From contig CAWIDT010000011.1 in the NCBI GenBank assembly GCA_963834945.1, forward strand, positions 124,001 through 188,000: DNA of 64,000 bases, read 5' to 3'. The translations under genes were made by a program, and so were the position numbers. This document shows, in pieces, positions 56,483 through 64,000 of the stretch. The notes beneath the pieces are model-generated. The model was not told the origin of the DNA, did not search any database, and saw only the letters and a program-made list of their open reading frames with translations. The DNA comes from R-RK-3 sp963834945 (GTDB lineage Bacteria; Pseudomonadota; Alphaproteobacteria; Rhizobiales; Rhodomicrobiaceae). Position 1 is the stretch's first letter, and each line of letters opens with the position of its first letter.

Positions 56483-56824
56483 TCATGCGATCTCGAATTT
56501 CGAGACCATGCCGCCGTCGAGCGTGAACACATGCTTCACCATCTCGTCGAGCAGCACCGCGCCTCGCATGTCGCGCACCAGCTGATGCACGTCGACCATG
56601 ACCCGCTCGCCCTGCACCTCGAACCGCGCCGGCTCCACATGCGGATCGATCATTTGCCATTGCCGGGTCCAATAGGCCCGCACCGCATCATGACCGTGCA
56701 CGTTGCCGCCCTCCATGCCATTGGCCCAAATCACATCCGGGCGCATGCCGCGCAGCGCGCCGTCTATGTCGCGGGCATTGAACGCACGGTAGAGGGGGCT
56801 GAGGACGTCATGCTCATTCGGCAT
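56483..56824 (-). CDS. SnoaL-like/NTF2-fold protein
   Basis: 113 aa from MPNEHDVLSPLYRAFNARDI, with AGGAG 7 nt before the ATG; the longer frame has no ribosome binding site. The cone-shaped NTF2 fold is suggested by AFNARDIDGALRGMRPDVIW, HGHDAVRAYWTRQW and the final strand HVFTLDGGMVSKFEI. Enzyme or binding role not identifiable. Divergent from the SDR gene. Confidence 0.8.
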   Translation of the reverse strand: MPNEHDVLSPLYRAFNARDIDGALRGMRPDVIWANGMEGGNVHGHDAVRAYWTRQWQMIDPHVEPARFEVQGERVMVDVHQLVRDMRGAVLLDEMVKHVFTLDGGMVSKFEIA

Positions 56825-56914
56825 AGGGCTGCTCCTGCTTTGCGGTTGACAGGCTTTCATTCCAAGACCCACCCTGTTTTAAACGACACCGGCATCATTG
56901 GCGAGGTACCCTTC

Positions 56915-57643
56915 ATGGAGAAGCCCAAAGCCACCGCTGCGATCATAGGCGCGGGCGACTATATCGGCGCCGCTGTAGCCGGGCGATTTGCGGCAGGCGG
57001 ATTTCATGTCTATGCCGGCAGGCGCAACGGCGATCAGCTTCAGCCGCTCCGCGACGAGATCGCGGCGGCGGGCGGCATCGCCACCGGCCGTTCGCTGGAT
57101 GCCCGCAAGGAAGACGACATTGCGGCGTTCTTGAGCGAAGCCGACGCGATCGCGCCCCTGGAGGTCTGCCTGTTCAATATCGGCGGCAATGTCAACGCGC
57201 CGATCCTGGACACCACCGAGCGCGTCTTCCGCAAGGTGTGGGAGATGGCCTGCTATGCCGGCTTCCTCACCGGCCGCGAGGCGGCCCGCCATATGGTACC
57301 GCGCGGGGGCGGATCGATCTTCTTTACCGGCGCGACGGCTAGCATGCGCGGCGGCAAGGGCTTTGCCGCCTTCGCCAGCGCCAAGGCCGGCCTGCGCGCG
57401 GTGGCGCAGAGCATGGCGCGCGAGCTCGGGCCGAAAAACATCCATGTCGCCCATCTCGTCATCGATGCCGGCGTCGATACCGCCTGGGTGCGGGAGCGCC
57501 GGGGCGTCGGCGCGGTGGACCTGCCGCCCGACACGCTGATGAGCCCGTCCTCCATCGCGGAAACCTATTGGCAGCTGCATCGCCAGCCCCGCGATGCCTG
57601 GACGTTCGAGCTGGACATGCGTCCCTATGGAGAGAGCTGGTAG
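56915..57643 (+). CDS. Short-chain dehydrogenase/reductase with Tyr-to-Phe change
   Basis: 242 aa from MEKPKATAAIIGAGDYIGAA; GAGG 8 nt before the ATG. Cofactor motif IIGAGDYIGAAVA and an NIGGN segment in place of NNAG. The usual catalytic Tyr-x3-Lys reads Phe-Ala-Ser-Ala-Lys (FAAFASAKAGL), so the proton-donating Tyr is absent. It may use another mechanism or not be an oxidoreductase. It is followed 3 bp later by the isomerase gene, so the two are coupled. Confidence 0.85.
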   Translation: MEKPKATAAIIGAGDYIGAAVAGRFAAGGFHVYAGRRNGDQLQPLRDEIAAAGGIATGRSLDARKEDDIAAFLSEADAIAPLEVCLFNIGGNVNAPILDTTERVFRKVWEMACYAGFLTGREAARHMVPRGGGSIFFTGATASMRGGKGFAAFASAKAGLRAVAQSMARELGPKNIHVAHLVIDAGVDTAWVRERRGVGAVDLPPDTLMSPSSIAETYWQLHRQPRDAWTFELDMRPYGESW

Positions 57644-57645
57644 TC

Positions 57646-58251
57646 ATGACCCAGGTTGAATTCCATTTCGATTTCGGCAGTCCGAACTGCTATTTCGCCC
57701 ACCGCGTCATCCCCGCGATCAAGCAGCGCACCCTCGTTCGCTTCACCTATCTGCCGGTGCTGCTGGGCGGCATCTTCAAGGCGACCAACAATGTCTCGCC
57801 GATGGTCTCCAACCAGGGCATCCCGAACAAAGCCGCCTATCAGGAGCTGGAGACCGCCCGCTTCATCCGCGCCCACGGCATTACCTTCAAGTGGAATCCA
57901 TATTTCCCGGTTAATACCTTGCAGATCATGCGCGGCGCCATCGTCGCCGACGACGAAGGCTACCTGCCCGCCTATGTCGAGGCGATGTTCCATTGCATGT
58001 GGGAAGACCCCAAAAAGATGGATGATCCCGAAACGATCGTCGCGGCACTCGATGCCGCGGATTTCGACGGCGCCCATCTGCTTGCGCGCACCCAGGAGCC
58101 GGCGGTCAAGTCGAGGCTCGTGGCGAACACCGAGCGGTCGGTGGCGCGCGGCGCGTTCGGCGCGCCCACCTTTTTCGTCGGCGACGAGATGTTCTTCGGC
58201 AAGGATCGTTTGCCGGATGTGGAAGACGCAATCCGCCAATCGGCGCGCTGA
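57646..58251 (+). CDS. 2-hydroxychromene-2-carboxylate isomerase (DsbA/GST-kappa family)
   Basis: 201 aa. Thioredoxin-fold protein with the active site DFGSPNCYFA (Ser12) instead of CxxC, and RGAFGAPTFFVGDEMFFGKDRL at the C-terminus. The family isomerises naphthalene-pathway intermediates with glutathione, but many members have other roles. Cotranscribed with the SDR; no naphthalene genes are seen. Confidence 0.88.
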   Translation: MTQVEFHFDFGSPNCYFAHRVIPAIKQRTLVRFTYLPVLLGGIFKATNNVSPMVSNQGIPNKAAYQELETARFIRAHGITFKWNPYFPVNTLQIMRGAIVADDEGYLPAYVEAMFHCMWEDPKKMDDPETIVAALDAADFDGAHLLARTQEPAVKSRLVANTERSVARGAFGAPTFFVGDEMFFGKDRLPDVEDAIRQSAR

Positions 58252-58350
58252 TTGCCACCGTTTTCTGCCGGGCGATCTGGCAAGGTCCGTTGCGCATTGG
58301 CGCATTCGACCTTACTTGTGCTGGGGGAAATACGAAATCTCAGGTGATTC

Positions 58351-58926
58351 ATGAGCATAGATGCAGCCGGCACGAAGTCCACGGCCAGCCCTCCGCGAAC
58401 CCATCCGCACCACGCTCCGGCGGCGTTCGATCTCACAATCAACGGAAGTCCTTACAGCGTGAGCGTCGACGTGCGCACCTCGCTGCTCGATCTGCTGCGC
58501 GAGCATCTGCATCTGACGGGCTCCAAGAAGGGCTGCGACCACGGCCAGTGCGGCGCCTGCACGGTGCTGGTGAACGGGCGGCGCATCAATGCCTGCCTGA
58601 CGCTGGCGGTGATGCATCGGGGCGACGACATCGTCACCATCGAGGGCATCGGCACCCCGGACAATCTTCATCCGCTGCAAACCGCCTTCCTGCGGCACGA
58701 CGCTTTTCAATGCGGCTATTGCACCCCCGGCCAGATCTGCTCGGCCGTCGGCATGATCGAGGAGGCGCGGCAAGGCTGGTCCAGCCATGTCAGCGAGACG
58801 CTTGGCGGCGATGTCGTTCTGAGTGACGCGGAAATCTCCGAGCGGATGAGCGGCAATATCTGCCGCTGCTCGGCCTATCCGAACATTGTCGACGCGATCC
58901 GCGACGTAACCGGAGAATCGGCATGA
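58351..58926 (+). CDS. paoA: Aldehyde oxidoreductase iron-sulfur subunit (PaoA-like)
   Basis: 191 aa. Two 2Fe-2S centres: GCDHGQCGACTVLVNG with RINAC for the plant-type cluster, and QCGYCTPGQ with NICRCSAYP for the second. The N-terminal 25 residues (Pro/His-rich) show no twin-Arg motif, unlike E. coli PaoA. First gene of an operon with paoB and paoC; the stop overlaps the next ATG (ATGA). Confidence 0.92.
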   Translation: MSIDAAGTKSTASPPRTHPHHAPAAFDLTINGSPYSVSVDVRTSLLDLLREHLHLTGSKKGCDHGQCGACTVLVNGRRINACLTLAVMHRGDDIVTIEGIGTPDNLHPLQTAFLRHDAFQCGYCTPGQICSAVGMIEEARQGWSSHVSETLGGDVVLSDAEISERMSGNICRCSAYPNIVDAIRDVTGESA

Positions 58927-59912
58927 AAAGCTTCGATTACGTCAGCGCCGAAACGCCGGAAGCCGCCATCATGCAGGCCGGCGGCCCTTCGACGAAATAC
59001 ATCGCCGGCGGCACCAACCTCATCGACCTGATGAAGCTGCAGGTCGAAACGCCGGACAGGCTCGTCGATATCAGCCGCTTAAACCTGTCTGAGATCGCCA
59101 GCACCGATGCGGGCGGGCTGTCGATCGGCGCGCTGGTGCTCAACAGCGATCTGGCCGCCGACGAGCGCGTGCGCAGCGCCTATCCGGTGCTGTCGCGCGC
59201 CCTGCTGGCGGGGGCGTCGCCCCAGCTCAGGAACAAAGCGACGACGGGCGGCAATCTGCTCCAGCGGACCCGCTGCAATTATTTCTATGACACGGCATCT
59301 CCCTGCAACAAACGCGAGCCCGGCACCGGATGCGCGGCGCTGGGCGGCTATACCCGCAATCACGCCATCCTCGGCACCAGCGAGCATTGCATCGCCACGC
59401 ACCCCTCCGACATGGCCGTCGCCATGCGTGCGCTGGATGCGACCATCGTCACGCTGAAGGCGGGCGGGGCCGGACGCCGCATCGCCATCGGCGAATTCTA
59501 CCGGCTTCCAGGCAAGACGCCGCATATCGAGACGGTGCTCGAGCCGGGCGAGCTGATCACCCATATCGAGCTGCCGCCGCCGCCCAAGGGCAAGCAGATC
59601 TATCGCAAGGTCCGCGACCGCGCCTCCTATGCCTTCGCGCTCGTCTCCGTCGCCGGCATCGTCTCCGTCGAAAACGGCAGCATCGCCTCGGCGGCGCTCG
59701 CCTTAGGCGGCCTCGGCTCCCAGCCCTGGCGCAACCGCGACGCGGAGGCCGTGCTGGTCGGCCAGGCGCCCTCGACGGCCGTGTTCGAGGCGGCGGCCGA
59801 CGCGCTGCTCGCCGACGCCCAAGGCTTCGGCGACAATGATTTCAAAATCCCGCTCACCCGGCGCACGCTCATTGCCTGCCTGCGCGAACTGACGATCGGA
59901 GAGGCCGCATGA
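58923..59912 (+). CDS. paoB: Aldehyde oxidoreductase FAD-binding subunit (PaoB-like)
   Basis: 329 aa. FAD loops KYIAGGTNLIDLMK and TTGGNLLQRTRCNYF. Cysteines in TRCNYF, SPCNKREPGTGC and SEHCIATHPSD match the extra 4Fe-4S cluster of E. coli PaoB. It passes electrons between the molybdenum and acceptor sites. ATGA overlaps at both ends. Confidence 0.93.
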   Translation: MKSFDYVSAETPEAAIMQAGGPSTKYIAGGTNLIDLMKLQVETPDRLVDISRLNLSEIASTDAGGLSIGALVLNSDLAADERVRSAYPVLSRALLAGASPQLRNKATTGGNLLQRTRCNYFYDTASPCNKREPGTGCAALGGYTRNHAILGTSEHCIATHPSDMAVAMRALDATIVTLKAGGAGRRIAIGEFYRLPGKTPHIETVLEPGELITHIELPPPPKGKQIYRKVRDRASYAFALVSVAGIVSVENGSIASAALALGGLGSQPWRNRDAEAVLVGQAPSTAVFEAAADALLADAQGFGDNDFKIPLTRRTLIACLRELTIGEAA

Positions 59913-62128
59913 GCGAGCCCAACAACAGCCTGACGATGAATAAAGCCGTGGAGCGCGACCTGCTCGATCGGGGCAAGCAGGGCGTGCTCGGCAAGCCGCT
60001 CGACCGCGTCGACGGCCCGGCGAAGGTAGCCGGCCAGGCGCGCTATGCCTATGAAGAGCCGGTGGAGAACGTGGCTTACGGCACGGTGCTCACCGCCGAG
60101 ATCGGCCGGGGCCGCATCACCAAAATCGACGCGGACGCCGCCCGCGCCGCGCCCGGCGTGCTCGCCATCATCCTCGATCATCCGCTGATGCCCGCCGATA
60201 GCGCCATGCAGGAAGCGCTGCCGCGCGCCGCCATGCCGGAAATCGAAAATTACGGCCAGCCCATCGGCATCCTCGTCGCTGAGAGTTTTGAGGCGGCGCG
60301 GTCGGCGGCCAGCCTGCTGCGCGTCGAATATGCGCGCGAAGCGGGGCGCTTCGGCATGACTGAGGATGCAGAGTTCGAGCATGACGTCGATACCGCCATG
60401 GTCCCGAACCAGCATCGCGGCGACTTGGACGCCGCCTTTACCGGAAGCGCGGTGAAGCTGGATCACGTCTACACGACGCCGCATCATTTTCCCCATGCGC
60501 TGGAGCCACATGCGACGATTGCAAGCTGGCAGGATGGCAAGCTCGAAATCCGCTCAAGCCTGCAATTGCTGAAATGGGCGCAAGGGGCGATCGCCCTGTC
60601 GCTCGAACTCGACCCGTCCGACGTCCGCGTTCTCGCCCCCTTCATCGGCGGCGGCTTTGGCGGCAAAACCGGCGTCGGACCGGAGGTGATCCTCGCCGCC
60701 ATCGCGGCACGCGAGATCGGCCGCCCGGTCAAGGTGGCGCTGACGCGGCGGCAGACCGCGCATGTGGTGCATCGCCGATCCGAAACGCGCCAGCGCCTGC
60801 GCATCGGCTGCACCGCCGAGGGCGACATTCTGGCCATCGGGCATGAGAGCTTTGTCTCGCAGAAGGACGGCCGCAGCTTCGTCGAGCCGGTTTCCATCGG
60901 CTCCTTCGCGCTCTATGCCGGCGCGGCGCGGCGCTTCTCGCAAAGCGTCGTGCGTCTCGACCTGCCGATGACGAGCGCGGTGCGCGCACCCGGTGAGGCG
61001 GTCGGAACGCTGGCGCTGGAGACGGCGATGGATGAGATGGCGGAGCAGCTCGGCCTCGATCCGATCGATTTCCGCAAGCAAAACGAGCCGACGCGCGATC
61101 CGCTGCGCGACGTGCCCTTCTCCACCCGCCGGCTGGTCGACTGCTATGACGAGGGCGCGCGCCGTTTCGGCTGGGAGCGCCGCAATCCGGCTCCCGGTGA
61201 GACGCGCGAAGGCGAATGGCTCATCGGCTTGGGCATGGCCGCCGCCATACGGGGCAATCTGCTCATCGAATCGCAGGCGCGAGTGCGGCTGACCGCCGAG
61301 GGACGCGCCATCGTCGAGACCGACATGACCGATATCGGCACCGGCACCTACACCATCCTGGCGCAGGTCGCCGGCGAGATGCTCGGGCTGCCGCTGACCC
61401 ATATCGAGGTGCGGCTGGGCGACACCGACCTGCCGTCCGGGCCCGGCTCCGGCGGCTCGTTCGGCGCTGCGGGCAGCGGCTCGGCGGTGGCGCTGGCCTG
61501 CCAGGAGCTTATCGGCCTGCTGGCCAGGAAGATGGACGCCAAGCCCGACGAGTTGACGCTCCAGGACGGCATCGCCACGGCGCGCAACCGGCGCCTGCCG
61601 CTCGCCGAACTGCTCGGCGGCGAGCCGCTGCAAGCGCTCGGCACCATCAACCAGGGCAAAAATGCGCAATCGGTCTATCAGGCCGCCTATGGGGCGCATT
61701 TCGCCGAGGTGGCGGTGAACGCGGTCACGGGCGAGGCGCGGGTGCGGCGGCTGCTCGGCGTCTTCGATTGCGGCCGCATCCTCAACGCGAAAACCGCGCG
61801 CAGCCAGGCGGTCGGCGGCATGATCTGGGGACTCAGCTACGCGCTGCATGAGGAGGCGGTGGTGGATCGCCGCACCGGCGCCTTCGTCACCCGCGACTTG
61901 GCCGAATATCATGTGCCGGTCAATGCCGACGTGCCCGCGATCGAGTGCCACTTCATCGAGGAGCCCGACCACTACGCCAACCCGATCGGCGCCAAGGGCA
62001 TTGGCGAATTGGGCATCAGCGGCTCCGGCGCCGCCGTGGTCAACGCCATCTACAACGCCTGCGGCGTGCGCATCCGCGACTTCCCGGTGACGCTGGACAA
62101 GCTGCTGCCGGGCTTGCCGCCGGTTTGA
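59909..62128 (+). CDS. paoC: Aldehyde oxidoreductase molybdenum-binding subunit (PaoC-like)
   Basis: 739 aa, xanthine oxidase family. Molybdopterin contacts FIGGGFGGKTG and GSGGSFGAAGSGSAVA, and the catalytic Glu in KGIGELGISGSG near the end. Pao oxidises aromatic aldehydes. The cofactor-insertion gene paoD is not adjacent; the next gene is divergent-terminal (RND pump, opposite strand). Confidence 0.94.
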   Translation: MSEPNNSLTMNKAVERDLLDRGKQGVLGKPLDRVDGPAKVAGQARYAYEEPVENVAYGTVLTAEIGRGRITKIDADAARAAPGVLAIILDHPLMPADSAMQEALPRAAMPEIENYGQPIGILVAESFEAARSAASLLRVEYAREAGRFGMTEDAEFEHDVDTAMVPNQHRGDLDAAFTGSAVKLDHVYTTPHHFPHALEPHATIASWQDGKLEIRSSLQLLKWAQGAIALSLELDPSDVRVLAPFIGGGFGGKTGVGPEVILAAIAAREIGRPVKVALTRRQTAHVVHRRSETRQRLRIGCTAEGDILAIGHESFVSQKDGRSFVEPVSIGSFALYAGAARRFSQSVVRLDLPMTSAVRAPGEAVGTLALETAMDEMAEQLGLDPIDFRKQNEPTRDPLRDVPFSTRRLVDCYDEGARRFGWERRNPAPGETREGEWLIGLGMAAAIRGNLLIESQARVRLTAEGRAIVETDMTDIGTGTYTILAQVAGEMLGLPLTHIEVRLGDTDLPSGPGSGGSFGAAGSGSAVALACQELIGLLARKMDAKPDELTLQDGIATARNRRLPLAELLGGEPLQALGTINQGKNAQSVYQAAYGAHFAEVAVNAVTGEARVRRLLGVFDCGRILNAKTARSQAVGGMIWGLSYALHEEAVVDRRTGAFVTRDLAEYHVPVNADVPAIECHFIEEPDHYANPIGAKGIGELGISGSGAAVVNAIYNACGVRIRDFPVTLDKLLPGLPPV

Positions 62129-62309
62129 CCCTGGTCTCGCGGTAACAGGCTGCTGAATTTAGAGCAAAATCATTTTTGATGGAGACGCCTTCCCGAAATC
62201 CCCGCGTAGGCATCGCACAAGCCGTGACCGCAGATACCACAGCAGATGCGGAGGATTTCCCGCCGGCTGCGTGTTCCGGTGAGAGACCTGCCCGCAGCAA
62301 GCCCCTCGA

Positions 62310-64000
62310 TCATGAGCCGCGCGAGGGACTGGCGCCCTCCTTGAGCGCTTCGGAGATGGCCTCGTCTTCGGAGGCGATCCGGGCCTTGAAGCCCTGCCGT
62401 TTGGAAGCGATGAACGTGTACATCACCGGCAACACGAACAGCGTGAACAGCGTGCCGATGCTCATGCCGAAGACGATCACGACCGCGAGCGAGAACCGGC
62501 TCGCGGCTCCCGCTCCACTGGCGATCAGCAGCGGCACCAGGCCCATCACCATAGCTGCGGTGGTCATCAGGATCGGCCGTAATCTGAGGCTCGCGGCGGC
62601 TTCGATGGCGGCACGGCGGTCGAGTTCGTCCTCCTCCTGCCGCTCGCGTGCGACCTCGCACATCAGGATACCGTGCTTGGTGATCAGGCCGATCAGCGTG
62701 ACCAGCCCGACCTGGCTGTAGATGTTGAAGGACGACAGCCCAAGCGCCAGCGGGATAAGCGCGCCGACAATCGACAAGGGCACGCTGATCAGGATCACGA
62801 ACGGATCGCGGAAGCTCTCATATTGCGCCGCCAGCACCAGATAAATCACGATCAGCGCGAATATGAATGTGAAGACGAGCGCGCTCCCCTCCTGGATGTA
62901 CTGGCGGGAGCCGCCGGCATAATCCGTGCTGAAGCCGGTGGGCAGCACATCGGCAGCCTGCGTCCGCAAATAGCTGAGCGCATCGCCAACGCTGACTCCG
63001 ATCATCGGCACTCCGCCGATGGTCGCCGAATTCAGCTGATTGAAACGCGGCAGCGATTTGGCGGTGACCTCGCGGTGGATGGATACTAGGCTGGACAGCG
63101 GCACCGCCGTGCCGTTCGCGGCCTTGACGTAGTACTTGCCGAGTTGTTCGGGGGTCAGCCGGAACGCGCGCGGCGTTTGCGGGATGACCTGGTACGAGCG
63201 GCCGGACAGGTTGATGAGATCGACATAATTGCCGCCGGTCATGGTCGCCAGCGTCGAGCCGATGTCGCTCATTTTGACGCCGAGCGCGGCCGCTTGGGAC
63301 CGCCGGATATCGACGATCGTCTGCGCCGTGTCGAATTTCAGATCGCTATCGACGAAGAGGAACCGTCCACTCTTTTGCGCTGCTTGGACGATCTGGTCGG
63401 TGATCTGGGAAAGCTGCTGAAAGTCGCCGGTGGTCGTGATGACGAACTGCACGGGCAGTCCGCTGCCGGTCGTGGGCAAAGGCGGCGGCGAAATCACCGA
63501 ACCCTTTACGGCGGGGATCGCGCCGAGTGTGCCTTGAAACTGTTGTTGCAGGGTCTTGGCCGACTGGTCCCTTTCGTTCCAGGGCTTCAAGGTGACGCCG
63601 CCGAAGCCGCCGCTCTCATTGTTGCCGAAACCGACGACGATGAACGTCGAGTCGATCGCCGGCGATTGCAGCGCCTTTTCGACGCGCGGCGCGATCTGCC
63701 GCATATAATCGATATTGGCGTCGGAAGGTCCGCTGAACTGCGCAAAAACCACGCCCTGATCCTCGTCCGGGGCGAGCTCGCTCTGCATCTGCGTGTACAA
63801 GAGGCCGATCATCACCAGGATGATGATGACAAACACGACCGTCGTCGGACGGTCGTCCAGCGAGGCTTTGAGCAGCCGCTCATAGCGCTTCTGCAAGCCG
63901 GTGAAGCGGCGGTCCAGCCAGCGCGCCATGCCGGTTTGATGGCCGGCCGGCCGCAGGATGCGCGAGCACATCATCGGCGACAGCGTCAGCGCGATGATGC
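62310..64000 (-). CDS. RND efflux transporter, C-terminal part, cut by window edge
   Basis: At least 563 residues of an HAE1-type RND pump, running off the right edge. The sequence before the first Met within the window, IIALTLSPMMCSRIL, is the end of the first membrane half. It is followed by a TM helix (TTVVFVIIILVMIGLLYT), the second periplasmic domain (SELAPDEDQGVVFAQFSGP), five late helices (GLITKHGILMCEVARER; LRPILMTTAAMVMGLVPLLI) and a charged tail. The substrate range is not readable. The spacer 62129-62309 to paoC (tail to tail) holds no gene. Confidence 0.92.
   Translation of the reverse strand, partial: IIALTLSPMMCSRILRPAGHQTGMARWLDRRFTGLQKRYERLLKASLDDRPTTVVFVIIILVMIGLLYTQMQSELAPDEDQGVVFAQFSGPSDANIDYMRQIAPRVEKALQSPAIDSTFIVVGFGNNESGGFGGVTLKPWNERDQSAKTLQQQFQGTLGAIPAVKGSVISPPPLPTTGSGLPVQFVITTTGDFQQLSQITDQIVQAAQKSGRFLFVDSDLKFDTAQTIVDIRRSQAAALGVKMSDIGSTLATMTGGNYVDLINLSGRSYQVIPQTPRAFRLTPEQLGKYYVKAANGTAVPLSSLVSIHREVTAKSLPRFNQLNSATIGGVPMIGVSVGDALSYLRTQAADVLPTGFSTDYAGGSRQYIQEGSALVFTFIFALIVIYLVLAAQYESFRDPFVILISVPLSIVGALIPLALGLSSFNIYSQVGLVTLIGLITKHGILMCEVARERQEEDELDRRAAIEAAASLRLRPILMTTAAMVMGLVPLLIASGAGAASRFSLAVVIVFGMSIGTLFTLFVLPVMYTFIASKRQGFKARIASEDEAISEALKEGASPSRGS

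Overview
The window is one stretch of a high-GC alphaproteobacterial chromosome, most likely a member of the Hyphomicrobiales (Rhizobiales). The evidence is gene order: iscR-cysteine desulfurase-sufB; folK-rpoZ-rsh and pyrE ... DUF2062-pdxJ-acpS-lepB-rnc-era leading to recO; and trpS-uspA-nifU-nitroreductase-tsaB-rimI-fur. The two porins have the Rhizobiales-type N-terminus. I cannot name the genus from the sequence alone. I saw no rRNA, tRNA, CRISPR array, transposase or phage gene.

Layout. 1-4.9 kb: the start of an Fe-S cluster assembly operon read leftward (iscR, cysteine desulfurase, 5' end of sufB), with a promoter and a probable IscR site at 1969-2014, a divergent alpha/beta hydrolase, and an EF-G paralogue. 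5.1-7.2 kb: an AT-rich accessory island. It holds two near-identical 26-codon ORFs, a decayed third copy, a 54-aa membrane peptide, and a two-TM protein gene that converges on the peptide gene; a remnant of a second copy of that gene is also present. 7.4-18.4 kb: nadBC, a chemotaxis receptor, a terpene-cyclase-fold protein, a CurA-type reductase, a hydrolase-OsmC fusion and two paralogous porins. 19-39.7 kb: parC and the large conserved block of housekeeping genes (recO, era, rnc, lepB, acpS, pdxJ, pyrE, rsh, rpoZ, folK). This block is interrupted by a small translationally coupled pair: a two-TM beta-rich protein and a nucleoside hydrolase. 39.8-49.7 kb: NYN nuclease, uracil-DNA glycosylase, M20 amidohydrolase, pdxH, fabI, nudC and two proline-rich exported proteins. 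49.9-54.6 kb: trpS to fur. 54.9-64 kb: a LuxR regulator with a degenerate receiver beside an HtrA-like protein that lacks the catalytic His and Ser, an SDR, a DsbA-like isomerase, a PaoABC-type molybdenum aldehyde oxidoreductase, and the C-terminal part of an RND pump.

Sequence quality matters here. Twelve genes between 2 and 38 kb, many of them essential, are split by eighteen single frameshifts, and seventeen of these are repaired by removing one base. That bias points to insertion errors in the assembly rather than to decay, so these genes are annotated as CDS over their full repaired span, with the breakpoints given.

The best candidate for something undescribed is the repeated peptide/membrane-protein module at 5.1-7.2 kb. 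Next are the 2TM-beta protein plus nucleoside hydrolase pair at 25-26.6 kb and the pseudoprotease/pseudoreceiver pair at 54.9-56.4 kb.
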